Origin: Kitasatospora papulosa
GTDB lineage: Bacteria > Actinomycetota > Actinomycetes > Streptomycetales > Streptomycetaceae
Direction: 5' to 3'
Assembly: GCF_000717245.1 (NCBI RefSeq)
Contig: NZ_JNYQ01000001.1
Location: 1 to 64,000 of the forward strand
DNA: 64,000 nucleotides
Shown: positions 1-7,666 of the stretch, piece by piece
Layout of the letters: every line of letters begins with the position of its first letter
How positions within the stretch are numbered: the first letter of the stretch is position 1
The notes under the pieces: generated by a model
Told to the model about the DNA's origin: nothing
Databases searched by the model: none
Seen by the model: the letters and a program-made list of their open reading frames with translations, nothing else
Program-made: the position numbers and the translations under genes

Positions 1-42
1 ACTGCAGGGGGGACCCTGTGGGAGAGTAGGACGCCGCCGAAC
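1..42 (+). rRNA. rrf: 5S ribosomal RNA, 3' end (partial)
   Basis: The first 42 bases match the conserved 3' end of streptomycete 5S rRNA, including the GGGAGAGTAGG block and the closing CGCCGCCGAAC. The rest of the gene, and presumably the 16S-23S part of the operon, lies upstream of the window. An intrinsic terminator follows directly. Recognition is from memory of the family; the exact mature 3' end may differ by one or two bases. Confidence 0.9.
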
Positions 43-54
43 AATTATTCCGGG

Positions 55-86
55 AAAGCCCCGTGCCCTTGTGGCACGGGGCTTTT
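55..86 (+). terminator. rRNA operon intrinsic terminator
   Basis: A perfect 10-bp stem (58-67 with 73-82), loop CTTGT, flanked by AAA and a TTTT tail, 13 bases after the 5S end. It is a canonical rho-independent terminator for the rRNA operon. Almost the same stem core recurs at 36807-36835. Confidence 0.9.
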
Positions 87-177
87 CTGCGTTCCGGGCA
101 CTTTCCCGGCAGTGGGGCGTCATCGTCGCGAAGAAGGCGGCCTGTGCGGGCCTCCGTGAACTGGGAGGCGCCAAGGT

Positions 178-204
178 GCGAGGGCCGTTATTCACGGCCC
201 TCGC
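178..204 (-). terminator. Hairpin terminator of the minus-strand DUF58/MoxR operon
   Basis: A perfect 11-bp inverted repeat (178-188 with 194-204, loop 189-193) lies 10 bases beyond the stop codon of the DUF58 gene. No long U tract follows on the minus strand, as is common for streptomycete terminators. It may also act for the plus strand as a backup rRNA terminator. Confidence 0.7.
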
Positions 205-213
205 ATGCACTCC

Positions 214-1533
214 CTACAGTCGGCCGGCCGCCTTAAGAGCGAGGTAGGCGTCTGCCAGTGCCGGTGCGAGGGTCTCGGGTGAAGCGTCGACGACCGTGAC
301 GCCATGACGTCGGAGCTGGTCGGCTGTGCGGCGGCGCTGGGCCTGCGTCTGAGTGCCGGCCGCGGCCTCGTACACCGCGTCCACTGTGCCCCGCGCCTGG
401 GCCATTCCCTCGACGTGAGGGTCCGCGACAGCCGCGACGAGGACCGTGTGGCGCCGGGTGAGCTGTGGCAGAACCGGTAGGAGACCGTCTTCGACGGGCG
501 CGGCGTCCAGCCCGGTGAGCAGGACGATCAGGGAACCACCAGGAGCGTTCGTCATTGCCGCTGTGGCGAGACCCCGTGCGTCGGTTTCCACGAGCTCGGG
601 CTCCAAGGTTGCCAGAGTGCCGACGAGTGTCGAGAGGACGTCTCCTGCTGCCGTCCTGCCCTGCACCTGGGCTCGGACACGCCGGTCGTAGGCGATCAGG
701 TGCACGCGGTCCCCGGCGCGGGTGGCAAGGGCCGTGAGGAGCAAGGTGGCGTCCATGGCGGCGTCGAGGCGCGGCACGTCGCCCACCCGACCCGCCGACG
801 TGCGCCCTGTGTCCAGTACGACAAGGATGTGGCGGTCCCGTTCGGGGCGCCAGGTGCGGACAGCGACCCCGGACTGGCGTGCGGTGGCCCTCCAGTCGAT
901 GGAGCGGGTGTCGTCCCCCGGTACGTAGGCGCGAAGGCTGTCGAACTCCGTGCCTTCCCCACGGGTGAGCACGCTGGTCCGGCCGTCCAGTTCACGAAGC
1001 CGGGCGAGCCGTGACGGCAGGTGTTTACGGCTGGTGAAGGGCGGCAGGACCCGGACCGTCCAGGGCACACGGTGATACCCCTGACGGGCCGCGAGACCGA
1101 GGGGGCCGAGCGATCGGACCGTGACGCGGTCGGCCTGCCGGTCTCCCCGCCGGGACGGGCGGAGGAAGGTGGTGAGGCGTCGGCGTTCCCCGGCGTCCAG
1201 GACGAACCGGTGCCGGGACGAGGTCTGTTCGTTCTCCGAAGTCCAGCTGCTGGGCGGCCACGCGTCGCGGAGATGGGCACGGAGCCGGCGCCCGGACGGA
1301 TTGGTCACGGTGAGTTGCACTGATGCGGTGTCGCCGAGTCGAACGGATGTATCACCGGATCGGGTGAACTGGAGGCTGCGCACTGGCGCGGCCAGCGCGT
1401 AGTCGCACAGAATTGCCAGTGACAGGGGGACATTGACCGCGAGCACGCCCGCCCAGCTCGGGGCCAGTATGCCTACGGGGAGTGATCCCAGCGCCGCCAC
1501 CAAGGCGGCCCGTCCGGTGAGGGCCATGGTCAC
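214..1533 (-). CDS. DUF58 domain protein
   Basis: A 439-residue protein of the DUF58 family. Two hydrophobic segments at about residues 8-50 anchor it. The diagnostic DUF58 block is at residues 192-218 (GEGTEFDSLR, then PGDDTRSIDWRATA). A vWA-like fold follows, but its MIDAS-like motif is degenerate (D241-T-G-R-T). It is the last gene of the operon and begins 4 bases after the MoxR stop. The start shown is GTG; ATG at 1527 (Met3) is equally possible. MoxR-DUF58 pairs are widespread and are thought to act as ATPase plus substrate-binding partner on envelope complexes. The specific substrate here is unknown. Confidence 0.88.
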   Translation of the reverse strand: MTMALTGRAALVAALGSLPVGILAPSWAGVLAVNVPLSLAILCDYALAAPVRSLQFTRSGDTSVRLGDTASVQLTVTNPSGRRLRAHLRDAWPPSSWTSENEQTSSRHRFVLDAGERRRLTTFLRPSRRGDRQADRVTVRSLGPLGLAARQGYHRVPWTVRVLPPFTSRKHLPSRLARLRELDGRTSVLTRGEGTEFDSLRAYVPGDDTRSIDWRATARQSGVAVRTWRPERDRHILVVLDTGRTSAGRVGDVPRLDAAMDATLLLTALATRAGDRVHLIAYDRRVRAQVQGRTAAGDVLSTLVGTLATLEPELVETDARGLATAAMTNAPGGSLIVLLTGLDAAPVEDGLLPVLPQLTRRHTVLVAAVADPHVEGMAQARGTVDAVYEAAAGTQTQAQRRRTADQLRRHGVTVVDASPETLAPALADAYLALKAAGRL

Positions 1534-1537
1534 CGCC

Positions 1538-2557
1538 TCACCGGGGGACGGGGACGTGGGCGAGCACAGCGGTGATGACGGAGTCCGCAGTGACTCCTTC
1601 CATCTCCGCTTCAGGTCGCAGCTGTATGCGATGACGGAGTGTGGGAAGGGCGAGGGCCTTCACGTCGTCCGGGGTGACATAGTCCCGGCCCGTGAGCCAG
1701 GCCCAAGCCCGCGCGGTGGAAAGCAAGGCGGTGGCGCCTCGGGGGGAGGCGCCCAGGGTGAGTGAGGGGGATTCACGCGTGGCACGGCAGATATCCACTA
1801 CATAGGCGGCGATCTCGGGGGACACCGACGTCGTGGCGACCGCCTTTCGCGCAGCTTCGAGGTCGGCCGGTCCTGCCACGGGTCGAATGCCCGCGGCTTT
1901 CAGATCCCGAGGGTTGAATCCCTCCGCGTGGCGAGTGAGCACGTTGATCTCGTCCACGCGCGAGGGGAGGGGGACGGTCAGCTTGAGCAGGAAGCGGTCC
2001 AGTTGGGCTTCGGGCAGCGGGTAAGTGCCCTCGTATTCGACGGGGTTCTGGGTGGCCGCGACCAGGAAGGGGTCGGGCAGGGGCCGAGGTGACCCGTCGA
2101 TGGTGACCTGGCGCTCCTCCATGGCCTCCAGCAGGGAGGACTGAGTCTTGGGAGGGGTGCGGTTGATCTCGTCGGCGAGCAGAAGGTTGGTGAACACCGG
2201 TCCGGGCTGGAAGGAGAACTCGGCGGTGCGGGCGTCGTAGACGAGTGAGCCCGTGACATCACTCGGCATCAGATCCGGGGTGAACTGCACACGTTTGGTG
2301 TCCAGTTCGAGTGACGCGGCGAGTGCGCGGACCAGGAGGGTTTTGGCGACTCCGGGTACGCCTTCCAGAAGCACATGGCCCCGGCACAGGAGCGCGACGA
2401 CCAGTCCGGTGACTGCCGGATCCTGTCCGACCACGGCCTTCGCGATCTCGGAACGCAGAGTTTCCAGGGATGCGCGAGCGCTGTCGGCGTTCGTCACGGC
2501 CACGTGGGTGTCCGTGGCTGCCGCGAGCTCGGCGGTCTCCGGTGTCGGGGCGCTCAT
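1538..2557 (-). CDS. MoxR-family AAA+ ATPase
   Basis: A 339-residue AAA_3-type ATPase. Walker A is GVPGVAKT (residues 66-73) and Walker B is LLLADEIN (124-131). The sensor 1 region ATQNP is followed by the family stretch with arginine finger YPLPEAQLDRF. MoxR ATPases are chaperone-like remodelling enzymes that usually work with a vWA or DUF58 protein encoded beside them, as here. The ATG overlaps the stop of the DUF4350 gene (ATGA at 2554-2557), so the two are translationally coupled. The role is inferred from family and neighbours. Confidence 0.92.
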   Translation of the reverse strand: MSAPTPETAELAAATDTHVAVTNADSARASLETLRSEIAKAVVGQDPAVTGLVVALLCRGHVLLEGVPGVAKTLLVRALAASLELDTKRVQFTPDLMPSDVTGSLVYDARTAEFSFQPGPVFTNLLLADEINRTPPKTQSSLLEAMEERQVTIDGSPRPLPDPFLVAATQNPVEYEGTYPLPEAQLDRFLLKLTVPLPSRVDEINVLTRHAEGFNPRDLKAAGIRPVAGPADLEAARKAVATTSVSPEIAAYVVDICRATRESPSLTLGASPRGATALLSTARAWAWLTGRDYVTPDDVKALALPTLRHRIQLRPEAEMEGVTADSVITAVLAHVPVPR

Positions 2558-3792
2558 GAGATACGTACCTCTCTTTCGAGGGCGTCGAGTTGATCGGTCA
2601 GAAGGACAAGAGCGGCGTCGTCGGCTGGAGCCGGGCCGAAGAGAAGGGCGTAGGGGTCACTGCCCGGTGTGCCGAGTCGTGCGGCGACGGCGGGAAGGAG
2701 TACCGCGGGGGAGTCGGCGTCCTGTGCGGACATGCCGAGGAGAGGGGCGATGCGGTGACGTGTGTCGGCCCGCAGGGCGGCGGCGGCGCGGTCGCGGGCG
2801 TCGGCACTCCGGTAGAGGCGGGCCCGCCCTTCGGTGGATTCGGAGGCCCTGATGGCAACCGGCAGCTGTTCGGTGACCAGAGGCCCGAAGCGGCGGCCGC
2901 GCCAGATGGCGGCGAGAGCGGCGGCCAGGGCGAGTTGGAGGGTGCCCCAGAGCCAGCCCGGGGGGATGAGGCTGATGAGGCCGTTCTCTCCCCCTGCTTC
3001 GTCGCCGGCGGCGCTGTCCCTGCTGTCCGCGCCGCCGTTCCGGCCTTCGGCCGCGGAAGGATCATCGAGCGAGGGGAGGTACCAGAGGAGATGTGGCCGC
3101 GAGCCGAGGAGTTGCAGAGCCAGCGAGGCATTGCCCTGCTGGTCGAGACGATCGTTGTGGAGAATGCCGGGGGAGCCGAGCAGCACCGTGTCGCCGGCTC
3201 CCCGTCCCGGCAGGACGAGCAGCGAGGCGAGTTCGTCGTCCGGGTAGCAGGCGGTGGCACCCGGTGCGTCCGTCGCGTAGTGGATCCCGCCCATGTCGGC
3301 GACTCCCGCACTGCGGGCCGCAGACAGTTCGCAGCGTGGGGCGCGTGCCGTCACGGGGCCGCGTTTCTCCGGGTGTACGCCGGGGGCGAGGCGGTCTACG
3401 GAGGAGCCGCCGGGAGAGACGAGCACGGTACGGCCCCCCGATCCGGCGGTCGCGTCGTGGAAGCGGCGCTGCTGGTGGGCGGTCAGCGTGTTGGGACCGG
3501 TGACGAGCAGGGTCGTGTCGGGGCCTGTGGCGTCGGCGGCCTCGTCCAGGGTGGTGACGACGTCGACGGATACGCCGCGCTCCTTGAGGAGTTCGGCGAG
3601 GGCCCGGCTGCCGTACGGGTCTGCGGACCGGGGATCGAGTCGGCCGTGCTGGTCACCGGAGCGTACGGCGGCGAAGGCGACGCCCGCGACGACGAGGATG
3701 AGGACGGCGAGCAGCACTCCTCGGACACGCTGCCAGACCTGCTGGGGAGTACGGGATTCCGAGGTGGTGGAAACGGCCGCGGTGGCGGTCAA
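2554..3792 (-). CDS. DUF4350 domain membrane protein
   Basis: A 412-residue protein with an N-terminal transmembrane helix (about residues 24-44). It has a DUF4350 domain (LDPRSADPYGSRALAELL, about 52-69, then a Rossmann-like GATase-type fold) and a second membrane segment near residues 280-297 (GWLWGTLQLALAAALAAIW). The start codon appears to be TTG at 3792, overlapping the upstream TGA as TTGA; no better in-frame start is visible. It sits between DUF4129 and MoxR, the usual order in actinobacteria. The function is not established; membership of an envelope-associated MoxR module is inferred. Confidence 0.85.
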   Translation of the reverse strand: MTATAAVSTTSESRTPQQVWQRVRGVLLAVLILVVAGVAFAAVRSGDQHGRLDPRSADPYGSRALAELLKERGVSVDVVTTLDEAADATGPDTTLLVTGPNTLTAHQQRRFHDATAGSGGRTVLVSPGGSSVDRLAPGVHPEKRGPVTARAPRCELSAARSAGVADMGGIHYATDAPGATACYPDDELASLLVLPGRGAGDTVLLGSPGILHNDRLDQQGNASLALQLLGSRPHLLWYLPSLDDPSAAEGRNGGADSRDSAAGDEAGGENGLISLIPPGWLWGTLQLALAAALAAIWRGRRFGPLVTEQLPVAIRASESTEGRARLYRSADARDRAAAALRADTRHRIAPLLGMSAQDADSPAVLLPAVAARLGTPGSDPYALLFGPAPADDAALVLLTDQLDALEREVRIS

Positions 3793-4478
3793 CCGGTGCC
3801 CCCCTGGGCTGTGCCCGTGGCCAGGAGCGGCTTCGTCGCCTCAAGGTCCACGTCGAGCGTGCAGAGGGCCAGATACGTCGCCTCGTCGGCGGATCGGCCG
3901 CCGTACGCGACGTCGTCGAAGGCGCGGGCCGCTTCGCGGAGCCGGGCGGCGTGCGCCGGCATCAGCCGGCCGGCCTCGGCAGCTGCCTCGTCCGCGGTGC
4001 GGCCGGGGCGTGGGTCGAGCACGGCCCGGTCCTCCAGGGCGCGCACGAGGGCGCGCATCCGTTCCTGGACTGCTTCGGTCCAGCGCTGGGCCTCGGCGTG
4101 CGCGGAGGCCGCAGCGCGGTGGTCTGCCGCGCCACGGGCGGTGCTGCCGAAGAGCGTCTCCGGGGAGCGGGCGGTGCGTCGAGGTGTGCCCAGCCGCCAC
4201 CACAGTGCGGCGGCCAGGCCCACGACGGCGAGGACGACCACGACCAGGCCGAGTGGGCCGCCGGGCGCGGCCCCGGCGGCGCCGGCGAAGAGATCGCCGA
4301 TCCAGTCCCAGAAGCGGTCGAGGCCGCGTTCGAGAAGGTTCGGATCATGTTCGTGGTACATCGGGTCGGACAGTTCGTCCCGTGCCGCTTCACGTGCGGG
4401 TACACGTGAGGTGTCCACGGGTATCTCCTCGCCCGCCCCGATGAGCCGCATTGCCGCGGCACCCCCCGCCCCCGTCAC
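3789..4478 (-). CDS. DUF4129 domain membrane protein
   Basis: A 229-residue protein with one clear transmembrane helix (about residues 76-94) and a cytoplasmic C-terminal DUF4129 region (QRWTEAVQERMRALVRALED, then the ERAVLDPRPGRTADE-like block and YGG). DUF4129 domains occur in MoxR/transglutaminase-type operons; no enzymatic activity is known. The start is GTG at 4478, preceded by CAGGAG and only 4 bases after the previous stop. Its own stop overlaps the next start. Confidence 0.85.
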   Translation of the reverse strand: MTGAGGAAAMRLIGAGEEIPVDTSRVPAREAARDELSDPMYHEHDPNLLERGLDRFWDWIGDLFAGAAGAAPGGPLGLVVVVLAVVGLAAALWWRLGTPRRTARSPETLFGSTARGAADHRAAASAHAEAQRWTEAVQERMRALVRALEDRAVLDPRPGRTADEAAAEAGRLMPAHAARLREAARAFDDVAYGGRSADEATYLALCTLDVDLEATKPLLATGTAQGGTG

Positions 4479-4482
4479 CGCA

Positions 4483-5682
4483 TCAGCTCCTGGGGGTCTC
4501 GTAGCCGGGCACGCCTGCTGCCCGGGCGAGCTCCAGGTCGAGCGCCTCGCGGCGGATGCGCTGGTCGATGTAGAGCATTGCCATCACGCCTGCGGTGAAG
4601 GGATAGACGAGCGTCGAGACGATCACTTCACCGATGCCCGTGACGATCAGGAAGGGCCAGCCGAAGTCCGTCGAGTTGCTGTTGAGGAGCTCGCTCAGGC
4701 CGTTGCTGTCCAGCGTCATCGCCAGGATGCCGAACGGGATGGTGATGATCAAGGCCAGAACGATGACCAGCAGGTAGGTGAGCGCGAGGATGCCGAATGT
4801 CCGCCACCAATTGTTCTTGACCAGCTTGGCGGAGCGGCGGAGCGCAGCGATCACGGGCTGCCGTTCCAGCATCAGTGCCGGCGCTGCCAGCGTGAAGCGG
4901 ATCATCAGCCAGAGCACGACGATGCAGGAGGCGAGGAAGCCGAGGAAGGTCAGGACGATCCCGCCCGCCCCACCGCCCAGGGCGAGGCCCGGAAGCAGGC
5001 CCACCACCATGATCCCGGCGCTCATCAGGCTGAGCAGAAGGGTGAGTCCGAGCAGTGGAAGGAGGCGGGGCCGGGCCTCGGACCAGGCTTCGGAGAGCGT
5101 CACGCCACGGCCCAGCACGGAGCGGCTGATCACGACGGTGAGGACCGAGGTGGTGAAGAGGGTGGCGATCATCGCGATGAGCGTGCTCGGGGCGCTGTTG
5201 ACCAGTTGCGACTGTGCCGACTCGGTGGCCTGGCGGATCGCCTCCGCGCCCGTCGCGTTCGGGTCGATGGACTTCTGTTCCGGCAGGACGTAGCGCTGCA
5301 GGAGGATGATCGCGATCTCGGCGATCACGGAGACGGTGAGGCTGATGCCGAGGACCGTGCGCCAGTGGGTGCGCATGGTGGACACGGCGCCGTCGAGGAT
5401 CTCGCCGACGCCCAGGGGGCGCAGCGGGATCACGCCCGGCTTCGCGGCCATGGGCGGTCCGCCCCAGCCCGGGCCCTGGGGCATGCCGCCCCAGCGTGGG
5501 GCCGGTGGCGGTGTGCCCGGCCCGTTGCCGGGGGCGCTCGGTGGGGACCACTGCCCCGGAGGCGGCTGTGCGGGAGACCACTGACCGCTTCCGTCAACGG
5601 GCGAGGAGGGTTTGGGGATTCCCGTCTCCTGGCCGTCGGAGGGGGCGGATCCGGGCGAGGCCCAGCCCGGAGAGTCGTTCAT
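4483..5682 (-). CDS. Integral membrane protein, GPDPase-membrane-domain type
   Basis: A 399-residue protein that opens the minus-strand operon. A Pro/Gly-rich cytoplasmic N-terminus (about 90 residues) leads to the motif PLGVGEILDGAVSTMRTHW, then six hydrophobic segments. This arrangement is typical of proteins annotated as glycerophosphoryl diester phosphodiesterase membrane domain; the phosphodiesterase itself is absent. I chose ATG at 5682 because GGAGC lies 6 bases upstream (minus strand); an in-frame ATG at 5712 would add 10 residues without a clear ribosome site. It may be a membrane scaffold for the MoxR module; that is inference. Confidence 0.8.
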   Translation of the reverse strand: MNDSPGWASPGSAPSDGQETGIPKPSSPVDGSGQWSPAQPPPGQWSPPSAPGNGPGTPPPAPRWGGMPQGPGWGGPPMAAKPGVIPLRPLGVGEILDGAVSTMRTHWRTVLGISLTVSVIAEIAIILLQRYVLPEQKSIDPNATGAEAIRQATESAQSQLVNSAPSTLIAMIATLFTTSVLTVVISRSVLGRGVTLSEAWSEARPRLLPLLGLTLLLSLMSAGIMVVGLLPGLALGGGAGGIVLTFLGFLASCIVVLWLMIRFTLAAPALMLERQPVIAALRRSAKLVKNNWWRTFGILALTYLLVIVLALIITIPFGILAMTLDSNGLSELLNSNSTDFGWPFLIVTGIGEVIVSTLVYPFTAGVMAMLYIDQRIRREALDLELARAAGVPGYETPRS

Positions 5683-5822
5683 CGTCGCTCCTTCACAGTC
5701 CTGCCCGCTCATCGGGGCGGCAGGTTGCCAGCCATCGTGCCACGCGGCGCCGCCGTGCGGACCTGGGGCCGTATCTCCTTCTTGCCGTCGTGCGCGGGCG
5801 GTTCAGCGGGCAGACTGGGCGG

Positions 5823-6971
5823 ATGGCTGATCAGGACGCGCAAACGCCGGTGGTTGTCGACCCTCCGGCCCTCTCCGTACTCCGCTGGGACGAGTCTCCG
5901 GATGGTCCCGCGGTGGTCCTCCTCGACCAGACGCGGCTGCCCGCCGAGGAGACGGAACTGGTGTGTGCCGATGTGCCCTCACTGGTGCGGGCGATCCGGA
6001 CGCTCGCGGTGCGGGGGGCTCCTCTGCTGGGCATCGCCGGGGGGTACGGGGTGGCGCTGGCCGCCGTGCGGGGTGAGGACGTGGCTCAGGCCGCCGACCT
6101 GCTGGAGCGGGCGCGGCCCACCGCGGTGAACCTCGGGTACGGGGCGCGTCGGGTGGCACGGGAGTACCGGGCGGCTGTGGAGAGCGGGGCCGGCCAGGAG
6201 GTCGCCGCCGCCGTGGCCCTCGCCGAGGCGCGGGCGCTGCACGAGGAGGACGCGGCGGCCAGCGGACGCATGGCGCAGTACGGTCTGGACCTGCTGGCGG
6301 AACTGCTGCCGGGAGGAGGCGGGCACCGGTTGTTGACCCACTGCAACACCGGAGCGCTCGTGTCCGGCGGTGCGGGGACCGCCTTCGCGGTGGCGCTGCG
6401 CGCTCACCGGGAGGGCAGTCTGCGGCAGCTGTGGGTGGACGAGACGCGGCCGCTGCTCCAGGGCGCGCGGCTGACGGCGTACGAGGCTGGTCGCAACGGG
6501 ATGCCGTACAGCCTGCTCACGGACAACGCGGCGGGTTCGCTGTTTGCGGCGGGGGAGGTGGATGCCGTACTCATCGGGGCGGACCGCATCGCTGCGGACG
6601 GCTCGGTGGCCAACAAGGTGGGCAGCTATCCGTTGGCGGTGCTCGCGAAGTACCACCATGTGCCGTTCCTCGTCGTGGCACCGACGACGACGGTGGATCT
6701 GGAGACGATGGACGGTACATCGATCGTCGTGGAGCAGCGCTCCGCGACCGAGGTGACCGAGATCACACCGAAACCGGGTGTGCCGACCGGAGGTGGGGGC
6801 GGGGGCATGGCCGTCGCACCCCCGGGGGCCAAGGCGTACAACCCCGCATTCGACATCACGCCGCCCGAACTGGTCACGGCGATCATCACGGAGGAGGGTG
6901 TCATTTCCCCGGTCACGGGGGTCGGACTGGCAGAGCTGTGTGCCAGGTCATCGCAGGTAACGATTAGCTAA
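5823..6971 (+). CDS. mtnA: S-methyl-5-thioribose-1-phosphate isomerase
   Basis: A 382-residue enzyme of the methionine salvage pathway that isomerises 5-methylthioribose-1-phosphate to the ribulose form in the cytosol. The family signature RGAPLLGIAGGYG is near residue 60. The catalytic cysteine is Cys174 in THCNTGAL and the catalytic aspartate is Asp254 in GADRIAADGSVANKVG. It resembles eIF2B-alpha subunits, hence older labels as translation initiation factor 2B. The open frame extends upstream, but homology begins at the ATG at 5823. The TAA stop lies 4 bases before the mtrA start. No other methionine salvage gene is in the window. Confidence 0.93.
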   Translation: MADQDAQTPVVVDPPALSVLRWDESPDGPAVVLLDQTRLPAEETELVCADVPSLVRAIRTLAVRGAPLLGIAGGYGVALAAVRGEDVAQAADLLERARPTAVNLGYGARRVAREYRAAVESGAGQEVAAAVALAEARALHEEDAAASGRMAQYGLDLLAELLPGGGGHRLLTHCNTGALVSGGAGTAFAVALRAHREGSLRQLWVDETRPLLQGARLTAYEAGRNGMPYSLLTDNAAGSLFAAGEVDAVLIGADRIAADGSVANKVGSYPLAVLAKYHHVPFLVVAPTTTVDLETMDGTSIVVEQRSATEVTEITPKPGVPTGGGGGGMAVAPPGAKAYNPAFDITPPELVTAIITEEGVISPVTGVGLAELCARSSQVTIS

Positions 6972-6975
6972 TGGG

Positions 6976-7665
6976 ATGATGTCGTTTATGAAGGGACGCG
7001 TCCTTGTCGTCGACGACGACACCGCACTGGCCGAGATGCTCGGCATCGTGCTGCGGGGAGAAGGTTTCGAACCGTCGTTCGTAGCGGACGGCGACAAGGC
7101 ACTGGCCGCATTTCGAGAGGCCAAGCCCGACCTGGTGCTGCTGGACCTCATGCTGCCCGGACGGGACGGCATCGAGGTCTGCCGGCTGATCAGGGCCGAG
7201 TCAGGTGTGCCGATCGTCATGCTCACTGCCAAGAGCGACACGGTCGATGTGGTGGTGGGCCTGGAATCCGGGGCCGACGACTACATCGTCAAGCCGTTCA
7301 AGCCGAAGGAGTTGGTCGCCCGGATCAGGGCACGTCTGCGGAGGTCGGAGGAGCCCGCGCCCGAGCAGCTGACGATCGGGGACCTCGTCATCGACGTGGC
7401 CGGTCACTCGGTGAAGCGGGAGGGGCAGTCCATCGCCCTCACCCCGCTGGAGTTCGACCTGCTGGTCGCCCTCGCCCGCAAGCCGTGGCAGGTCTTCACC
7501 CGTGAGGTGCTGCTCGAGCAGGTGTGGGGCTATCGCCACGCCGCCGACACCCGTCTGGTCAACGTGCACGTGCAGCGTCTTCGCTCGAAGGTCGAGAAGG
7601 ACCCGGAGCGGCCGGAGATCGTCGTGACCGTCCGCGGTGTCGGTTACAAGGCCGGACCGAGCTGA
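6976..7665 (+). CDS. mtrA: Two-component response regulator MtrA
   Basis: An OmpR/PhoB-type response regulator of 229 residues. The receiver domain has acidic pocket VVDDD (11-15), phospho-acceptor Asp57 in LLDLMLPG and Lys in VKPF. The C-terminal winged helix ends with the usual VRGVGYK. The sequence is typical of actinobacterial MtrA, which with MtrB and LpqB links cell-envelope status to cell cycle, development and antibiotic genes. Start candidates are 6976, 6979 and 6988; MKGRVLVVDDD from 6988 is the shortest form. A GTAAC motif like one MtrA half-site lies at about 6955-6960, but no good second half follows. The mtrB start is one base after the stop. Confidence 0.96.
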   Translation: MMSFMKGRVLVVDDDTALAEMLGIVLRGEGFEPSFVADGDKALAAFREAKPDLVLLDLMLPGRDGIEVCRLIRAESGVPIVMLTAKSDTVDVVVGLESGADDYIVKPFKPKELVARIRARLRRSEEPAPEQLTIGDLVIDVAGHSVKREGQSIALTPLEFDLLVALARKPWQVFTREVLLEQVWGYRHAADTRLVNVHVQRLRSKVEKDPERPEIVVTVRGVGYKAGPS

Positions 7666-7666
7666 C

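Noticed and set aside
6950..6975. MtrA box in front of mtrA (GTAAC at about 6955-6960)
   Set aside because: Only one good half-site; the second half matches in about three of five positions, so chance is a fair explanation.
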